Shown: positions 17,552 to 29,279, counted from the first letter of the stretch. The stretch is DNA of 64,000 bases from Xenophilus azovorans DSM 13620 (GCF_000745855.1 NZ_JQKD01000023.1:1-64000), one strand, 5' to 3'. The notes: a model not told the origin generated them from the letters alone. A program made the numbers and translations.

Positions 17552-19039
17552 TCAGCCGGCCAGGGTGGCCACGATGGCCTGGGCGCACAGCGCCATCAAG
17601 CCGCCGGGCAGGATGCCCAGCACCAGGATGAGGGCGCCGTTGAGCGTGAGCACGGCGCGCACGTCGCGCGGCGCGGCGACCGTGGTGGCCGTGAGCGGCT
17701 CGTCGAAGTACATGACCTTCACCACGCGCAGGTAGTAGAAGGCGCCGATCAGCGAGGTGATCACCGCGAACACCGCCAGGGCGATGTACAGCGCCTGGCC
17801 GGTGGCCACCAGCGCCTGCAGCACGACAAGCTTGGCGTAGAAGCCCACCATCGGCGGGATGCCCGCCAGCGAGAACATCGCGATGGCCATCACGGCGGCG
17901 TACAGCGGACTGCGCTGGTTCAGGCCGGCCAGGTCGGCGATCTCGTCGCTCTCGAAGCCGCCGCGCGCCAGCAGCAGGATGATGCCGAAGCTCACCAGCG
18001 TGGTCATCACGTAGGTCACGATGTAGAACATCGACGCGCTGTAGGCGAACTGGGCGTTGTAGCTGTTGCCGTTGACCACGCCCGCCACCATGCCCAGCAG
18101 CATGAAGCCCGTGTGCGCGATGGTCGAATAGGCCAGCATGCGCTTGAGGTTGGTCTGCGCGATGGCGGCCAGGTTGCCCACCAGCAGCGAGGCGATGGCC
18201 AGCAGCGCCAGCATCTGCTGCCAGTCGAAGGCCAGCGGCAGCATGCCTTCCACCAGCAGGCGGATGAGGATGGCGAAGGCCGCCAGCTCGGGCGCCGAGC
18301 CGATCAGCAGCGTGACCGCGGTGGGTGCGCCGTGGTAGACGTCGGGCAGCCACATGTGGAAGGGCACCGCCCCCAGCTTGAAAGCCAGGCCGGCGACGAT
18401 GAACACCAGCCCGAAGACCAGCACCTGGTGGTTCACCTGGCGGCTGGCGATGGCCTTGAACACCTCGTTGACGTCCAGCGAGCCGGTGGCGCCGTACATC
18501 ATCGACAGGCCGTACAGCAGGAAGCCGCTGGCCATGGCGCCGAGCACGAAGTACTTCATCGCCGCCTCGCTGGCCACCGCGTGGTCGCGCCGCAGCGCCA
18601 CCAGGGCGTAGCTGGAGAGCGTGAGCAGTTCCAGGCCCAGGTAGATCAGCAGGAAGTTGCTGCCCGAGATCATCACGAACATGCCCAGCAGCGCCAGCAT
18701 GCTCAGGGTGAACAGTTCGCCGCCGCGCAGCATGTCGCGGTCGCCGGCGTAGGGGCGGCCGTAGACCAGCGCCGCCATCAGCACCACCGAGGAGAAGCAC
18801 TTGAGCCAGTTGCCCATCGGGTCGCTGACCACCATGCCGCCGAAGCCGTAGATCGTCTGGGCATTGACGGCCTGCATGCCGGCGAGCACCGCCACCACGG
18901 CCAGCGTCAGCAGCGTGAGCACGTAGGTCGCCGTGCGGCGCGCGCTGACCACCGACAGGTCGGCCAGCGCGATGATGCAGGCCATCACGAGCAGCACGAT
19001 CTCGGGGTAGATCGCGATCCAGCTGAGTTTGTCAATCAT
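17552..19039 (-). CDS. nuoN: NADH-quinone oxidoreductase subunit N
   Basis: 495 residues with about 14 membrane segments, one of the three antiporter-like proton-pumping subunits of complex I. The core PF00361 region includes [20 protein letters not shown] near residue 165 and [20 protein letters not shown] near residue 225, containing the channel Lys and His residues. It is the last of the 14 nuo genes, 31 bp after nuoM. Length is normal for betaproteobacteria. Confidence 0.96.
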   Translation of the reverse strand: MIDKLSWIAIYPEIVLLVMACIIALADLSVVSARRTATYVLTLLTLAVVAVLAGMQAVNAQTIYGFGGMVVSDPMGNWLKCFSSVVLMAALVYGRPYAGDRDMLRGGELFTLSMLALLGMFVMISGSNFLLIYLGLELLTLSSYALVALRRDHAVASEAAMKYFVLGAMASGFLLYGLSMMYGATGSLDVNEVFKAIASRQVNHQVLVFGLVFIVAGLAFKLGAVPFHMWLPDVYHGAPTAVTLLIGSAPELAAFAILIRLLVEGMLPLAFDWQQMLALLAIASLLVGNLAAIAQTNLKRMLAYSTIAHTGFMLLGMVAGVVNGNSYNAQFAYSASMFYIVTYVMTTLVSFGIILLLARGGFESDEIADLAGLNQRSPLYAAVMAIAMFSLAGIPPMVGFYAKLVVLQALVATGQALYIALAVFAVITSLIGAFYYLRVVKVMYFDEPLTATTVAAPRDVRAVLTLNGALILVLGILPGGLMALCAQAIVATLAG

Positions 19040-19070
19040 CTTGTTCTCTTCGACGCGCGTTCACGGGCTA

Positions 19071-20546
19071 TCAAGGCAGCTTGGACTGCGCGACGTGCTT
19101 GAGCAGGTCGGCCACGGAGGCGTCCATCACGTCGGTGAAGGGCTTGGGATCCAGGCCCATCCACAGCACGGCCAGGGCCAGCAGCGTGAGCATGAGGAAT
19201 TCGCGGCCGTTGATGTCCGTCAGTTCCTCCACGTGCCTGTTGCCCGGTGCGCCGAGGTACACGCGCTTGTACATCCAGAGGGTGTAGGCGGCGCCCAGGA
19301 TCAGCGCGACGGCGGCCAGCAGGCCGATCCAGAAGTTGGCCTTGACGGCGGCCAGGATCACCATCCACTCGCCGACGAAGCCGGCGGTGGCCGGCAGGCC
19401 GCAGTTGGCCATGGCGAACAGCAGCGCGAAGGCCGCGAACTTGGGCATGGTGTTGACCACGCCGCCGTAGTCGGCGATCTGGCGCGAGTGCACGCGGTCG
19501 TACAGCACGCCGATGCACAGGAACATGGCGCCCGAGACGAAGCCGTGCGCGATCATCTGCACGATGCCGCCGGCCACGCCCAGGTCGTTGAAGATGAAGA
19601 AGCCCAGCGTGACGAAGCCCATGTGCGCCACCGACGAGTAGGCCACCAGCTTCTTCATGTCCTTCTGCACGATCGCCACCAGGCCCACGTAGATCACCGC
19701 GATCAGCGACAGCGCGATCATCAGCCAGGCCCATTCGCGCGAGGCGTCGGGCACGATGGGCAGCGAGAAGCGCAGGAAGCCGTAGGCGCCGAGCTTCAGC
19801 ATGATGGCCGCCAGCACCGCCGAACCGCCGGTGGGCGCCTCCACGTGCACGTCCGGCAGCCAGGTGTGGACCGGCCACATCGGCACCTTCACCGCGAAGG
19901 CGGCGAAGAAGGCGAAGAACAGCAGCGTCTGCGCCGTGCCCGCCAGCGGCAGCCTGTGCCAGGCGGCGATGTCGAAGCTGCCGCCCGCGGCGTTGTACAG
20001 GTAGATGAACGCCACCAGCATCAGCAGCGAGCCGAGCAGCGTGTACAGGAAGAACTTGAAGGCCGCGTAGATCTTGTTGGGGCCGCCCCAGATGCCGATG
20101 ATCAGGTACATCGGGATCAGCGTGGCCTCGAAGAACACGTAGAACAGCATGCCGTCGAGCGCGCAGAACACGCCGATCATCAGGCCCGAGAGGATCAGGA
20201 ACGCGCCCATGTACTGGTTCACGCGCTCGGTGATCACCTCCCAGGCCGAGATCACGACGATCACGGTGATGAAGGCCGTCAGCAGCACGAACCACATCGA
20301 CAGCCCGTCCACGCCCAGGTGGTAGTGGACGTTGAAGCGCTCGATCCAGGGGCTCTTCTCGACGAACTGCATGGCCGAGGTGCCGTTGTCGAAGCGCGTC
20401 CAGACCGGCAGCGTCACCAGGAAGCTGACGATCGAACCCGCGAGGGCGATCCAGCGCACGCCCCGTGCCCACGCGTCGCGGCCGAAGGCCAGCAGCACCA
20501 CGCCCACGGCGATCGGCAGCCAGATGGCAAGGCTCAGCAAACCCAT
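19071..20546 (-). CDS. nuoM: NADH-quinone oxidoreductase subunit M
   Basis: 491 residues, antiporter-like membrane subunit of complex I. Seen are NVHYHLGVDGLSMWFVLLTA near residue 80, the key-Glu segment FFEATLIPMYLIIGIWGG near residue 145, and KVPMWPVHTWLPDVHVEAPT near residue 235, all typical of NuoM. It is 25 bp after nuoL and 31 bp before nuoN. Nothing unusual. Confidence 0.96.
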   Translation of the reverse strand: MGLLSLAIWLPIAVGVVLLAFGRDAWARGVRWIALAGSIVSFLVTLPVWTRFDNGTSAMQFVEKSPWIERFNVHYHLGVDGLSMWFVLLTAFITVIVVISAWEVITERVNQYMGAFLILSGLMIGVFCALDGMLFYVFFEATLIPMYLIIGIWGGPNKIYAAFKFFLYTLLGSLLMLVAFIYLYNAAGGSFDIAAWHRLPLAGTAQTLLFFAFFAAFAVKVPMWPVHTWLPDVHVEAPTGGSAVLAAIMLKLGAYGFLRFSLPIVPDASREWAWLMIALSLIAVIYVGLVAIVQKDMKKLVAYSSVAHMGFVTLGFFIFNDLGVAGGIVQMIAHGFVSGAMFLCIGVLYDRVHSRQIADYGGVVNTMPKFAAFALLFAMANCGLPATAGFVGEWMVILAAVKANFWIGLLAAVALILGAAYTLWMYKRVYLGAPGNRHVEELTDINGREFLMLTLLALAVLWMGLDPKPFTDVMDASVADLLKHVAQSKLP

Positions 20547-20571
20547 TTTTCTTGTTCTCCAGCGGCGCCGT

Positions 20572-22608
20572 TCAACGCTTGAACCAGACGAAGTACGTCA
20601 TCAGGATGAAGATGCCCAGCAGCATCGCGAGGGCGTAGTGGTAGATGTAGCCGGACTGGAACCAGCGGATCACGCCGGCCAGCCGCCCCACCACCTTCCA
20701 CGAGCCGTTGACCACGGCGCCGTCGATCAGCGCCTGGTCGCCGCCCTTCCACAGGCCGGTGCCCAGCGCGCGCGCGCCGCGGGCCAGCACGTTCTCGTTG
20801 AACCAGTCCATGTAGTACTTGTTCTCGAGCAGGCGGTACACCGGGCCGAAGGCGCGCTTGATCGCGGCCGGCAGCGCCGGGTTGACCATGTACATGTACC
20901 AGGACAGCACCACGCCGGCCAGCGCCAGGTACAGCGGCAGCGTGTGGATGGAATGCAGTGCCATCGCCACGGGGCCGTGGATCATCTCGCGCAGTTCCCC
21001 CATGGCGGGGTGGCGCGCCAGGTCGACGACGATGGAGTCCTTGAAGAAGTCGCCGAACAGCATCGGCATCAGCGTGAAGAAGCCGATGATCACCGACGGG
21101 ATCATGAGCAGCACCAGCGGCAGCGTCACGACCCAGGGCGACTCGTGCGGCTTGTGGTCGCCCTGGCCATGATGGCCGTGGTCGTCGTGCGCGTGGTGGT
21201 CGTCGTGGTGCGCCTCCGGGTTCTGGTCGTAGCGCTCCTGGCCGTGGAAGACCAGGAAGTACAGCCGGAACGAATAGAAGGCCGTGACGAACACGCCCGC
21301 CAGCACCGCGAAGGAGGCGAAGCCGGCCGCCGGCAGGTGGCTGGCGTGCACCGCCTCGATGATCGCGTCCTTCGAGTAGAAGCCCGAGAAGAAGGGCGTG
21401 CCGATCAGCGCCAGAGAGGCCAGCAGGAAGGTGATCCAGGTGATGGGCATGTACTTGCGCACGTTGCCCATCCAGCGGATGTCCTGGTTGTGGTGCATGC
21501 CGATGATCACCGAGCCCGCGCCCAGGAACAGCAGCGCCTTGAAGAAGGCGTGCGTCATCAGGTGGAACACCGCCACCGAGTAGGCCGAGGCGCCCAGCGC
21601 GACCGTCATGTAGCCCAGCTGCGAGAGCGTCGAATAGGCCACCACGCGCTTGATGTCGTTCTGGATGATGCCCAGGAAGCCCATGAACAGCGCCGTGATC
21701 GCGCCGATGACGAGGATGAAATTCAGCGCCGTGTCCGACAGCTCGAACAGGGGCGACATGCGGCTGACCATGAAGATGCCGGCCGTCACCATCGTCGCCG
21801 CGTGGATCAGCGCGGAGATCGGCGTCGGGCCTTCCATCGAGTCGGGCAGCCACACGTGCAGCGGGAACTGCGCGCTCTTGCCCATGGCGCCGATGAAGAG
21901 GCAAATGCAGATGACGGTGATCAGCAGCCAGTCGGTGCCCGGGAAGCCGATGGCGCCGAGTTCGTCCGCCTTGGCGAAGACCTCGCCGTAGTTCAGCGTG
22001 CCGGCGTAGGCGGCGATCAGGCCGATGCCGAGGATGAAGCCGAAGTCGCCGACCCGGTTGACCAGGAAGGCCTTCATGTTGGCGAAGATGGCCGTCGGCC
22101 TGTTGTACCAGAAGCCGATCAGCAGGTAGGACACCAGGCCCACCGCCTCCCAGCCGAAGAACAGCTGCAGCAGGTTGTTGCTCATGACCAGCATGAGCAT
22201 CGAGAAGGTGAAGAGGGAGATGTACGCGAAGAAGCGGTTGTAGCCCTCGTCCTCCTCCATGTAGCCGATGGTGTAGATGTGCACCATCAGCGACACGAAG
22301 GTCACGACGCACATCATCATGGCGGTGAGGCCGTCGATCAGGAAGCCGACTTCCATCTTCAGGCCGCCGACGACCATCCATTCGTAGATCGTCTCGTTGA
22401 AGCGCGCGCCGTCGAGGGCGACGCTCCTGAGCGTCATCGCCGAGATCACGAAGGCGATGAACACGCCCAGGATGGTCAGCGAGTGCGAGGCCCTGCGGCC
22501 CAGCAGGTTGCCGCCGAGCTTGGTGCCGAAGATGCCGGCCAGCACCGAGCCCGCCAGGGGGGCGAGCGGCACGGCCAGCAGGGTGGATGCGGACAGGGTG
22601 GTACTCAT
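20572..22608 (-). CDS. nuoL: NADH-quinone oxidoreductase subunit L, with a His-rich loop
   Basis: 678 residues. The largest antiporter-like subunit: a proton channel core (KSAQFPLHVWLPDSMEGPTP near residue 240), and a C-terminal lateral helix and anchor (YIYHYALAMLLGIFILMTYF). An odd feature is a charged His/Asp-rich loop at about residues 464-490 (reading HHDDHHAHDDHGHHGQGD, coded at 21141-21216), between membrane segments late in the protein. This may bind metal or may simply be a low-complexity linker. The gene follows nuoK by 10 bp. Confidence 0.96.
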   Translation of the reverse strand: MSTTLSASTLLAVPLAPLAGSVLAGIFGTKLGGNLLGRRASHSLTILGVFIAFVISAMTLRSVALDGARFNETIYEWMVVGGLKMEVGFLIDGLTAMMMCVVTFVSLMVHIYTIGYMEEDEGYNRFFAYISLFTFSMLMLVMSNNLLQLFFGWEAVGLVSYLLIGFWYNRPTAIFANMKAFLVNRVGDFGFILGIGLIAAYAGTLNYGEVFAKADELGAIGFPGTDWLLITVICICLFIGAMGKSAQFPLHVWLPDSMEGPTPISALIHAATMVTAGIFMVSRMSPLFELSDTALNFILVIGAITALFMGFLGIIQNDIKRVVAYSTLSQLGYMTVALGASAYSVAVFHLMTHAFFKALLFLGAGSVIIGMHHNQDIRWMGNVRKYMPITWITFLLASLALIGTPFFSGFYSKDAIIEAVHASHLPAAGFASFAVLAGVFVTAFYSFRLYFLVFHGQERYDQNPEAHHDDHHAHDDHGHHGQGDHKPHESPWVVTLPLVLLMIPSVIIGFFTLMPMLFGDFFKDSIVVDLARHPAMGELREMIHGPVAMALHSIHTLPLYLALAGVVLSWYMYMVNPALPAAIKRAFGPVYRLLENKYYMDWFNENVLARGARALGTGLWKGGDQALIDGAVVNGSWKVVGRLAGVIRWFQSGYIYHYALAMLLGIFILMTYFVWFKR

Positions 22609-22618
22609 GATCGGGCGC

Positions 22619-22927
22619 TCACCCCTTCAGTTCGTCGAGCTGCTCGACGTCGATGCTGGACTTGTTGCGGAACAGCAGCACGAGCAGCGCCAGGCCGATC
22701 GCCGACTCGGCCGCGGCCACGGTGAGGATGAAGAACACGAAGATCTGGCCGTGCATGTCGCCCAGGTAGTGCGAGAAGGCGACGAAGTTCATGTTGACCG
22801 CCAGCAGCATCAGCTCGATGCACATCAGCAGCACGATCAGGTTCTTGCGGTTGAGGAAGATGCCGATCACCGCCAGCGCGAACAGGATCGCGCCGAGCGA
22901 CAGGTAGTGGCCGAGGGTGAGGGTCAT
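22619..22927 (-). CDS. nuoK: NADH-quinone oxidoreductase subunit K
   Basis: 102 residues, three membrane helices. The conserved buried glutamates of the proton path are in [20 protein letters not shown] (Glu near 38) and [19 protein letters not shown] (Glu near 74). Its start overlaps the nuoJ stop as ATGA, so NuoJ and NuoK are likely made by coupled translation. Length is standard. Confidence 0.95.
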   Translation of the reverse strand: MTLTLGHYLSLGAILFALAVIGIFLNRKNLIVLLMCIELMLLAVNMNFVAFSHYLGDMHGQIFVFFILTVAAAESAIGLALLVLLFRNKSSIDVEQLDELKG

Positions 22928-23577
22928 GCTTTCTTCTCCGCTTCGGCCGGCTGCTCCGGCGCGGGCGGCGGCGCCGCACGGGTGACGTCCACCTTGACCA
23001 CCGCCAGGCGGTCCTCGGCGCGCACGCGCACCTGGTCCTTGACGTCGATGAACTTGCTGTCCTTGCGGCGGCGCAGGGTCAGGGCGATGGCGGCGATCAT
23101 CGCCACCACCAGGATCACGGCCGCCACCTGCACCGGATAGACGTATTCGCTGTAGAGCAGCAGGCCCAGCGCCTTGCTGTTCGAGCCGCCCGCCGCCGCG
23201 GCCTGCAGGGCCGGATCGGGCACGATGCCCTGGCCGCGGAAGCCGCCCATCAGCACCCAGGCCATCTCCAGCGCGATCACCGTGCCGACCAGCGCCGCCA
23301 TCGGGAAGTGCCTCCAGAAGCCCTGGCGCAGGCTGTCGACGTTGAGGTCCAGCATCATCACCACGAACAGGAACAGCACCATCACCGCGCCCAGGTACAC
23401 CAGCACCAGCACGATGGCGAGGAACTCGGCCTTGAGCAGCAGCCACACGGCCGCCGCCTGCGAGAAAGCCAGCATGAGATAGAGCACGGCGTGCACGGGG
23501 TTGCGTGCCGTGACGACCCGGAAGGCCGCGAACAGCAGCACCGCCGAGAAGAGGTAGAAGAAGCCGGTCTGGGCCAT
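22924..23577 (-). CDS. nuoJ: NADH-quinone oxidoreductase subunit J
   Basis: 217 residues, five membrane helices. The motif [20 protein letters not shown] in helix 3 is the pi-bulge helix region of NuoJ. After the last helix there is a cytoplasmic or periplasmic tail of about 45 residues ([20 protein letters not shown] ... [15 protein letters not shown]) that is longer and more Pro/Ala-rich than in enteric NuoJ. The start ATG is at 23577. Confidence 0.94.
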   Translation of the reverse strand: MAQTGFFYLFSAVLLFAAFRVVTARNPVHAVLYLMLAFSQAAAVWLLLKAEFLAIVLVLVYLGAVMVLFLFVVMMLDLNVDSLRQGFWRHFPMAALVGTVIALEMAWVLMGGFRGQGIVPDPALQAAAAGGSNSKALGLLLYSEYVYPVQVAAVILVVAMIAAIALTLRRRKDSKFIDVKDQVRVRAEDRLAVVKVDVTRAAPPPAPEQPAEAEKKA

Positions 23578-23609
23578 GGGATGTTCTTGTCGTGTGCGGG
23601 GCCGGCGGA

Positions 23610-24122
23610 TCAGCGATAGGGGGCGTCGGCCGCCTTGCTGGCCGCGATCTCTTTCTCGTAGCGGTCGCCCACCGCGAGCAGCATGTCCTTGGTGAAGTAC
23701 AGGTCGCCGCGCTTCTCGCCGTGGTATTCGAGGATGTGGGTCTCGACGATCGAGTCGACCGGACAGCTTTCCTCGCAGAAGCCGCAGAAGATGCACTTGG
23801 TCAGGTCGATGTCGTAGCGCGTGGTGCGGCGCGAGCCGTCGTCGCGCACGGCCGACTCGATGGTGATGGCCACGGCCGGGCACACCGCCTCGCACAGCTT
23901 GCAGGCGATGCAGCGCTCTTCGCCGTTCTCGTAGCGGCGCAGCGCGTGCAGGCCGCGGAAGCGCGGCGACAGCGGCGTCTTCTCTTCCGGGAACTGCACG
24001 GTGACCTTGCGGCGCAATGCATAGCGGCCGGTGAGCGCCATGCCCTTGAAGAGCTCCACCAGCATGAAGCTCTTGAAGAAGTCCTTGATCGAAAAGCCGG
24101 CGGGGGCAGCCACTGCTGTCAT
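23610..24122 (-). CDS. nuoI: NADH-quinone oxidoreductase subunit I (two 4Fe-4S)
   Basis: 170 residues. It carries clusters N6a and N6b in two ferredoxin motifs, [12 protein letters not shown] and [12 protein letters not shown], near residues 70 and 109. It passes electrons from NuoG to the N2 cluster in NuoB. An amphipathic N-terminus ([20 protein letters not shown]) sits on the membrane. It is 14 bp after nuoH. Confidence 0.96.
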   Translation of the reverse strand: MTAVAAPAGFSIKDFFKSFMLVELFKGMALTGRYALRRKVTVQFPEEKTPLSPRFRGLHALRRYENGEERCIACKLCEAVCPAVAITIESAVRDDGSRRTTRYDIDLTKCIFCGFCEESCPVDSIVETHILEYHGEKRGDLYFTKDMLLAVGDRYEKEIAASKAADAPYR

Positions 24123-24136
24123 GACGGTTTTCTCCC

Positions 24137-25213
24137 TTATTTCCAGATGTTCCAGGGCGTCTGCATCCAGCCCCCGACCACCAGCAGCCACACCAGGGTG
24201 ACCGGGATGAAGATCTTCCAGCCCAGACGCATGATCTGGTCGTAGCGGAAGCGCGGGAAGGTGCCGCGGATCCAGATGAAGAGCGACACCACGAAGCAGG
24301 TCTTCAGGCCCAGCCAGATCCAGCCGGGGATGAAGTCCAGGAAGCCCACCGGCGGCAGCCAGCCGCCCAGGAACATGAGCGCGGCCAGGATGGACACCAG
24401 CCACATGCTGGCGTACTCGGCCAGGAAGAAGATGGCGAAGCCCATGCCCGAGTACTCGACCATGTGGCCGGCCACGATCTCGGCCTCGCCCTCCACCACG
24501 TCGAAGGGGTGGCGGTTGGTCTCGGCCACGCCGGAGATCAGGTAGACCAGGAAGATGGGCAGGAGCGGCAGCCAGTTCCACGAGAGGAAGTCCAGCCCCA
24601 TGTTCGCGCCCATGCCCCTGCCCTGCGCGGCGACCACCTCGCCCAGCTGCAGGCTGCCCGAGACCATGATGACGACCACGAAGCAGAAGCCCATGGCGAT
24701 CTCGTAGCTGACCATCTGCGCCGAGGCGCGCAGCGCGCCCAGGAAGGCGTACTTCGAGTTGGAGGCCCAGCCGGCGATGATCACGCCGTACACCTCGATC
24801 GAGGTGATCGCCATGATCAGCAGCAGGCCGGCGTTGACGTTGGCGATGACCGCCTCCGGCCCGAAGGGGATGGCGACCCAGGCGGCCAGCGCCGGCATGA
24901 TGGCCATGATGGGCCCGAGCCGGAACAGCCCCTTGTTGGCGGCGGTGGGGTTGATCAGCTCCTTGGTCAGCAGCTTCAGCGCATCGGCGATGGGCTGCAG
25001 CAGGCCGAAGGGGCCGACCCGGTTGGGGCCGTGGCGCACCTGGATCCAGCCGAGGAACTTGCGCTCCCACAGCGTCAGGTAGGCCACTGCGCCCAGCAGG
25101 GGCAGCAGCACCGCGACGATCTTGATGAGGGACCAGACCACCGGCCAGCCGGCGCCGGTCCACCAGGCGGCGTCGCTCAGCCCGAGGCCGGCGTTGTACA
25201 GCGCGTCGATCAT
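24137..25213 (-). CDS. nuoH: NADH-quinone oxidoreductase subunit H
   Basis: 358 residues, eight membrane helices. It forms the quinone-access chamber with NuoB and NuoD. The conserved loops [20 protein letters not shown] near residue 48 and [20 protein letters not shown] near residue 230 line the quinone channel. Its ATG overlaps the nuoG stop (ATGA at 25213-25210). The longer open frame upstream of 25213 is only GC-rich shadow. Confidence 0.96.
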   Translation of the reverse strand: MIDALYNAGLGLSDAAWWTGAGWPVVWSLIKIVAVLLPLLGAVAYLTLWERKFLGWIQVRHGPNRVGPFGLLQPIADALKLLTKELINPTAANKGLFRLGPIMAIMPALAAWVAIPFGPEAVIANVNAGLLLIMAITSIEVYGVIIAGWASNSKYAFLGALRASAQMVSYEIAMGFCFVVVIMVSGSLQLGEVVAAQGRGMGANMGLDFLSWNWLPLLPIFLVYLISGVAETNRHPFDVVEGEAEIVAGHMVEYSGMGFAIFFLAEYASMWLVSILAALMFLGGWLPPVGFLDFIPGWIWLGLKTCFVVSLFIWIRGTFPRFRYDQIMRLGWKIFIPVTLVWLLVVGGWMQTPWNIWK

Positions 25214-27378
25214 GCCGACACCTCCTCGGCCACGGCGTCGCGCGCCTGGCGGGCGTCGGCCGTCAGTTGCAGCGACGGCGCACGGCGCACCAGGCCGTCG
25301 AGCTGGTAGATCGAGGCCACCGCGGGCGCCGCCGTGCCGGCAGCCGCCGGCGGGGTCGACAGGTCCACGCCTTCCACGGCGTTGCTCAGGCGCTCGGCCG
25401 GCAGGTGGGTGGCGTCGGCGGGCAGCGCGCCGCGCACCCGGGCCAGCACGTCCTGCGCCGTCTCGTCGTCGAAGCCGCCCAGGCCCAGCATGTTGCCGAG
25501 CACGCGCAGCACCTTCCAGGCGGGGCGCGCCTCGCCGCGCGGGCGCACGACGGCATGGAAGCTCTGAATGCGGCCCTCGGCGTTGACGAAGGTGCCGGGC
25601 GTCTCGCTGAACGGTGCGATGGGCAGCAGCACGTCGCTGAACTCCAGGTTCGCCTTGAAGGCGTTGAGCGAGACGACCATCTGGGCTTTGCCCAGCGCAT
25701 CGGCGGCAGCGCGGCCGGCGGCGGAATCGAACACCGGCTCGGTGCCCAGCAGCAGCACGGCCTGCAGGCCGCCGGCGAGCATCTGGCCGGCGTTCAGGCC
25801 GCCCTCGCGCGGCTCGGCGCCGACCCACTGCGCGCCCACGGTGTTGGCGGCCTCGGTGAGGTAGCCGACGCTGGCACCGGTCTGTTCGCCGATCCATTGC
25901 GCCCAGGCCAGCAGTTGCGGCGCGCGGGCATGGTGCGCGGCGGCGTTGCCCAGCAGCACGGCCTTGCGTTCGCCGCCCAGCAGCGACTTCGCCATGGCGC
26001 GGGCGCCGTCGGTGGCTTCACGGGCCTGCGGCGCCGCGATGCCTTTCTCCGCGGCGATGGCCGACGCCAGCACGGCCAGTTCGTCTTCCCAGGCCTCGAA
26101 GCCGGCCGTGCGCACATGCGCCAGCGGCATGGCCCAGGCTTCGGGCGAGTGCAGCTCGCGGCCGGACACGACGGCGCTCACCTGCGCGCCCTTGCGCACC
26201 GACTGGCGGATGCGCTGCGCGAACAGGGGATGGTCCTTGCGCAGGTTGGAGCCGATCACCAGCATGCGCTGCAGGTCCGACAGCGAGGCGATGGAGGTGC
26301 CCAGCCAGCGCACGCCCGGGGCGGCGCCGAACTCGGCACGGCGCAGCCGGTGGTCGATGTTCTCGCTGCCCAGGCCGCGCACCAGGGCGCCGGCCAGGGC
26401 CAGTTCCTCCAGCGTGCTGTGCGGGCTGACCAGCGCCCCGATGGACGAGGCGCCGTGCTCGGCCTGGATCTGCTTGAAGCCGCTGGCCACGTACTCCAGC
26501 GCGGTCTGCCAGTCCACGGCCTGCCACTGGCCGCCCTGCTTGATCATCGGCTGCGTCAGGCGCTCGTCGCCGTTCAGCGCCTCGTACGAGAAGCGGTCGC
26601 GGTCGGCGATCCAGCACTCGTTGACGTCCTCGTTCTCCAGCGGAACGACGCGCATCACCTGGTTGCTCTTGACCTGGACGATCAGGTTGGCACCGGCCGA
26701 GTCGTGCGGGCTGACCGACTTGCGGCGCGACAGCTCCCAGGTGCGGGCGCTGTAGCGGAAGGGCTTGCTGGTGAGCGCGCCGACCGGGCAGATGTCGATC
26801 ATGTTGCCCGACAGCTCCGAGTCGACGGTGTCGCCCACCACGGTGGTGATCTCGGAGTGCTCGCCCCGGTTGACCATGCCCAGCTCCATGATGCCGGCCA
26901 CTTCCTGGCCGAAGCGCACGCAGCGGGTGCAGTGGATGCAGCGGCTCATCTCCTCCATGGAGATCAGAGGCCCGACGTCCTTGTGGAAGACGACGCGCTT
27001 TTCTTCCTCGTAGCGCGAGGCGGAGGCGCCGTAGCCGACGGCCAGGTCCTGCAGCTGGCACTCGCCGCCCTGGTCGCAGATGGGGCAGTCCAGCGGGTGG
27101 TTGATCAGCAGGAACTCCATCACCGACTTCTGCGCCTTGACGGCCTTGTCGGAATGGGTGCGCACGATCATGCCCTGCGTGACGGGCGTGGCGCAGGCCG
27201 GCATCGGCTTGGGCGCCTTCTCCACGTCCACCAGGCACATGCGGCAGTTGGCGGCGATGGAGAGCTTCTTGTGATAGCAGAAGTGCGGGATGTAGGTGCC
27301 TGCCTTGTCGGCCGCATGCATGACCATGCTGCCTTCGGCGACTTCGACCTTCTTGCCGTCGATCTCGATTTCAACCAT
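25210..27378 (-). CDS. nuoG: NADH-quinone oxidoreductase subunit G
   Basis: 722 residues. The N-terminus holds a 2Fe-2S cluster (HFCYHKK ... ANCRMCLVD) and two 4Fe-4S sites ([18 protein letters not shown] and [10 protein letters not shown]). The remainder is a molybdopterin-oxidoreductase-like domain that has lost its cofactor role and is less conserved here. It is shorter than the roughly 900-residue enteric NuoG, as is usual in betaproteobacteria. It belongs to the NADH-oxidising arm with NuoE and NuoF and is 12 bp after nuoF. Confidence 0.96.
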   Translation of the reverse strand: MVEIEIDGKKVEVAEGSMVMHAADKAGTYIPHFCYHKKLSIAANCRMCLVDVEKAPKPMPACATPVTQGMIVRTHSDKAVKAQKSVMEFLLINHPLDCPICDQGGECQLQDLAVGYGASASRYEEEKRVVFHKDVGPLISMEEMSRCIHCTRCVRFGQEVAGIMELGMVNRGEHSEITTVVGDTVDSELSGNMIDICPVGALTSKPFRYSARTWELSRRKSVSPHDSAGANLIVQVKSNQVMRVVPLENEDVNECWIADRDRFSYEALNGDERLTQPMIKQGGQWQAVDWQTALEYVASGFKQIQAEHGASSIGALVSPHSTLEELALAGALVRGLGSENIDHRLRRAEFGAAPGVRWLGTSIASLSDLQRMLVIGSNLRKDHPLFAQRIRQSVRKGAQVSAVVSGRELHSPEAWAMPLAHVRTAGFEAWEDELAVLASAIAAEKGIAAPQAREATDGARAMAKSLLGGERKAVLLGNAAAHHARAPQLLAWAQWIGEQTGASVGYLTEAANTVGAQWVGAEPREGGLNAGQMLAGGLQAVLLLGTEPVFDSAAGRAAADALGKAQMVVSLNAFKANLEFSDVLLPIAPFSETPGTFVNAEGRIQSFHAVVRPRGEARPAWKVLRVLGNMLGLGGFDDETAQDVLARVRGALPADATHLPAERLSNAVEGVDLSTPPAAAGTAAPAVASIYQLDGLVRRAPSLQLTADARQARDAVAEEVSA

Positions 27379-27390
27379 GTCTCGTCCCGA

Positions 27391-28734
27391 TCAGGCCTTG
27401 GCCGCCGCGCCGGTGGCGCTTTGCGCCGGGATCAGCGCCTCGAACTCGTGGCGGAAGTGCTTGATCATGGCGCGCACCGGCATGGCCGCCGCGTCGCCCA
27501 GCGCGCAGATGGTGCGCCCCATGATGTTGTTGGCCACCGAATCCAGCAGCTCCATGTCGCTGGGCCGGCCCTGGCCCGCGTGGATGCGGTCCACCAGGCG
27601 CCACAGCCAGCCCGTGCCCTCGCGGCAGGGGGTGCACTGGCCACAGGACTCGTGCATGTAGAAGTACGACAGCCGCTTGAGCGACTCGACCATGCTGCGC
27701 GAGTCGTCCATCACGATGACGGCGCCCGAGCCCAGCATCGAGCCGGCCTTGGCGATGGCGTCGTAGTCCATCGTGCACTCCATCATGATGGCCGCCGGCA
27801 GCACCGGCGCGGACGAGCCGCCCGGGATCACCGCCTTGAGCTGGCGCCCCTTGCGCACGCCGCCCGCCAGCTCCAGCAGCTTGGAAAAAGGCGTGCCGAG
27901 CGGGATCTCGTAGTTGCCCGGCTGCTCCACGTCGCCGCTGACCGAGAAGATCTTGGTGCCGCCGTTGTTCGGCTTGCCGCACTCCAGGTAGGCCTGGCCG
28001 CCGTTGCGGATGATCCAGGGCACCGCCGCGAAGGTCTCGGTGTTGTTGATGGTGGTCGGCTTGCCGTACAGGCCGAAGCTGGCCGGGAACGGCGGCTTGA
28101 AGCGCGGCTGGCCCTTCTTGCCTTCCAGCGACTCGAGCAGCGCGGTTTCCTCGCCGCAGATGTAGGCACCGAAGCCATGGTGCGCATGCAGCTGGAAGCT
28201 GTAGCCGCTGCCCAGGATGTTGTCGCCCAGGTAGCCCGCCACCCTCGCCTCTTCCAGGGCCGCCTCGAAGCGCTCGTACACCTCGAAGATCTCGCCGTGG
28301 ATGTAGTTGTAGCCGACGCTGATGCCCATGGCGAACGCCGCGATCGCCATGCCCTCGATGACGATGTGCGGGTTGTACATGAGGATGTCGCGGTCCTTGC
28401 AGGTGCCCGGCTCGCCCTCGTCGGAGTTGCACACCAGGTACTTCTGGCCCGGGAACTGGCGCGGCATGAAGCTCCACTTCAGGCCGGTGGGGAAGCCCGC
28501 GCCGCCGCGGCCGCGCAGGCCGGAGGCCTTGACCTCGGCGATCACCTGGTCGGGCGTCAGTCCCTCGGTGAGGATCTTGCGCAGCGCCTGGTAGCCGCCG
28601 CGCGCCTCGTAGTCCTTGATCGACCAGTTGGTGCCGTCCAGCCCGGCATAGATCTGGGGCGTGACGTGGCGGCCGTGGAAGCAGGTCTGCACGCCGGTGG
28701 CGGCAAACTGCGAGAGGACTTGGTCGGGGGTCAT
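27391..28734 (-). CDS. nuoF: NADH-quinone oxidoreductase subunit F (NADH/FMN site)
   Basis: 447 residues. It binds NADH and FMN: the nucleotide loop [20 protein letters not shown] near residue 68 and [20 protein letters not shown] are typical. The N3 4Fe-4S cluster uses [12 protein letters not shown] near residue 352 and the later Cys in TICALGDAA. The start at 28734 shares one base with the nuoE stop (TGATG), which suggests coupled translation. Confidence 0.96.
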   Translation of the reverse strand: MTPDQVLSQFAATGVQTCFHGRHVTPQIYAGLDGTNWSIKDYEARGGYQALRKILTEGLTPDQVIAEVKASGLRGRGGAGFPTGLKWSFMPRQFPGQKYLVCNSDEGEPGTCKDRDILMYNPHIVIEGMAIAAFAMGISVGYNYIHGEIFEVYERFEAALEEARVAGYLGDNILGSGYSFQLHAHHGFGAYICGEETALLESLEGKKGQPRFKPPFPASFGLYGKPTTINNTETFAAVPWIIRNGGQAYLECGKPNNGGTKIFSVSGDVEQPGNYEIPLGTPFSKLLELAGGVRKGRQLKAVIPGGSSAPVLPAAIMMECTMDYDAIAKAGSMLGSGAVIVMDDSRSMVESLKRLSYFYMHESCGQCTPCREGTGWLWRLVDRIHAGQGRPSDMELLDSVANNIMGRTICALGDAAAMPVRAMIKHFRHEFEALIPAQSATGAAAKA

Positions 28735-29279
28735 CAGCGCTTCTCCCCTTCCGCGCCGGCGGCGCGCAGGCCATCCACCAGCTGGTCGAGCTTCTCGTCG
28801 CTCATGAAGCTGCACATGGTGCGGTCGTTGACCAGCATCACCGGCGAATCGGCACAGGCGCCCAGGCACTCGCTCTGCTGCAGCGTGAACAGGCCGTCGG
28901 GCGTGGTCTCGCCCATCTTGATGCCCAGCTTCTTCTCCAGGTGCACCAGGGCGCGCACGCCGTCGCGCAGCTGGCACGGCAGGTTGGTGCAGACGTTGAG
29001 CTTGTACCTGCCCACCGGCTGCTGGTTGTACATGTTGTAGAAGGTCGTCACCTCGCGCACGGCGATGTGCGGCATGCCCAGGAAGGCCGCCACGGCGGCC
29101 TCGTTCTCGTCGCTGATCCAGCCATGCACCTGCTGCACGATGGCCAGGCAGGCCATCACGGCCGACTGGCGGCCGGCGTCGTTGTCGGGGTACTTGGCGG
29201 TCTCGCGCGCGAAGCGGTCGAGCACCTCCTGCGGCAGCGCCGCGGGCGCCACCGGCGGGGTGTTGAGGGAGTCGCTCAT
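28734..29279 (-). CDS. nuoE: NADH-quinone oxidoreductase subunit E (2Fe-2S)
   Basis: 181 residues with a thioredoxin-like fold. The N1a cluster cysteines are in CTNLPC near residue 98 and [11 protein letters not shown] near residue 140. The helical N-terminal part contains [20 protein letters not shown] and [16 protein letters not shown], both typical. It forms the flavoprotein arm with NuoF. Its ATG overlaps the nuoD stop (ATGA). Confidence 0.95.
   Translation of the reverse strand: MSDSLNTPPVAPAALPQEVLDRFARETAKYPDNDAGRQSAVMACLAIVQQVHGWISDENEAAVAAFLGMPHIAVREVTTFYNMYNQQPVGRYKLNVCTNLPCQLRDGVRALVHLEKKLGIKMGETTPDGLFTLQQSECLGACADSPVMLVNDRTMCSFMSDEKLDQLVDGLRAAGAEGEKR

Noticed and set aside
25267-29040. 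A plus-strand open frame of more than 1200 codons opposite nuoF, nuoE and nuoG
   Set aside because: It is antisense to three well-recognised genes, has Arg/His/Gln-rich composition typical of reverse-frame GC shadow, and shows no domain.
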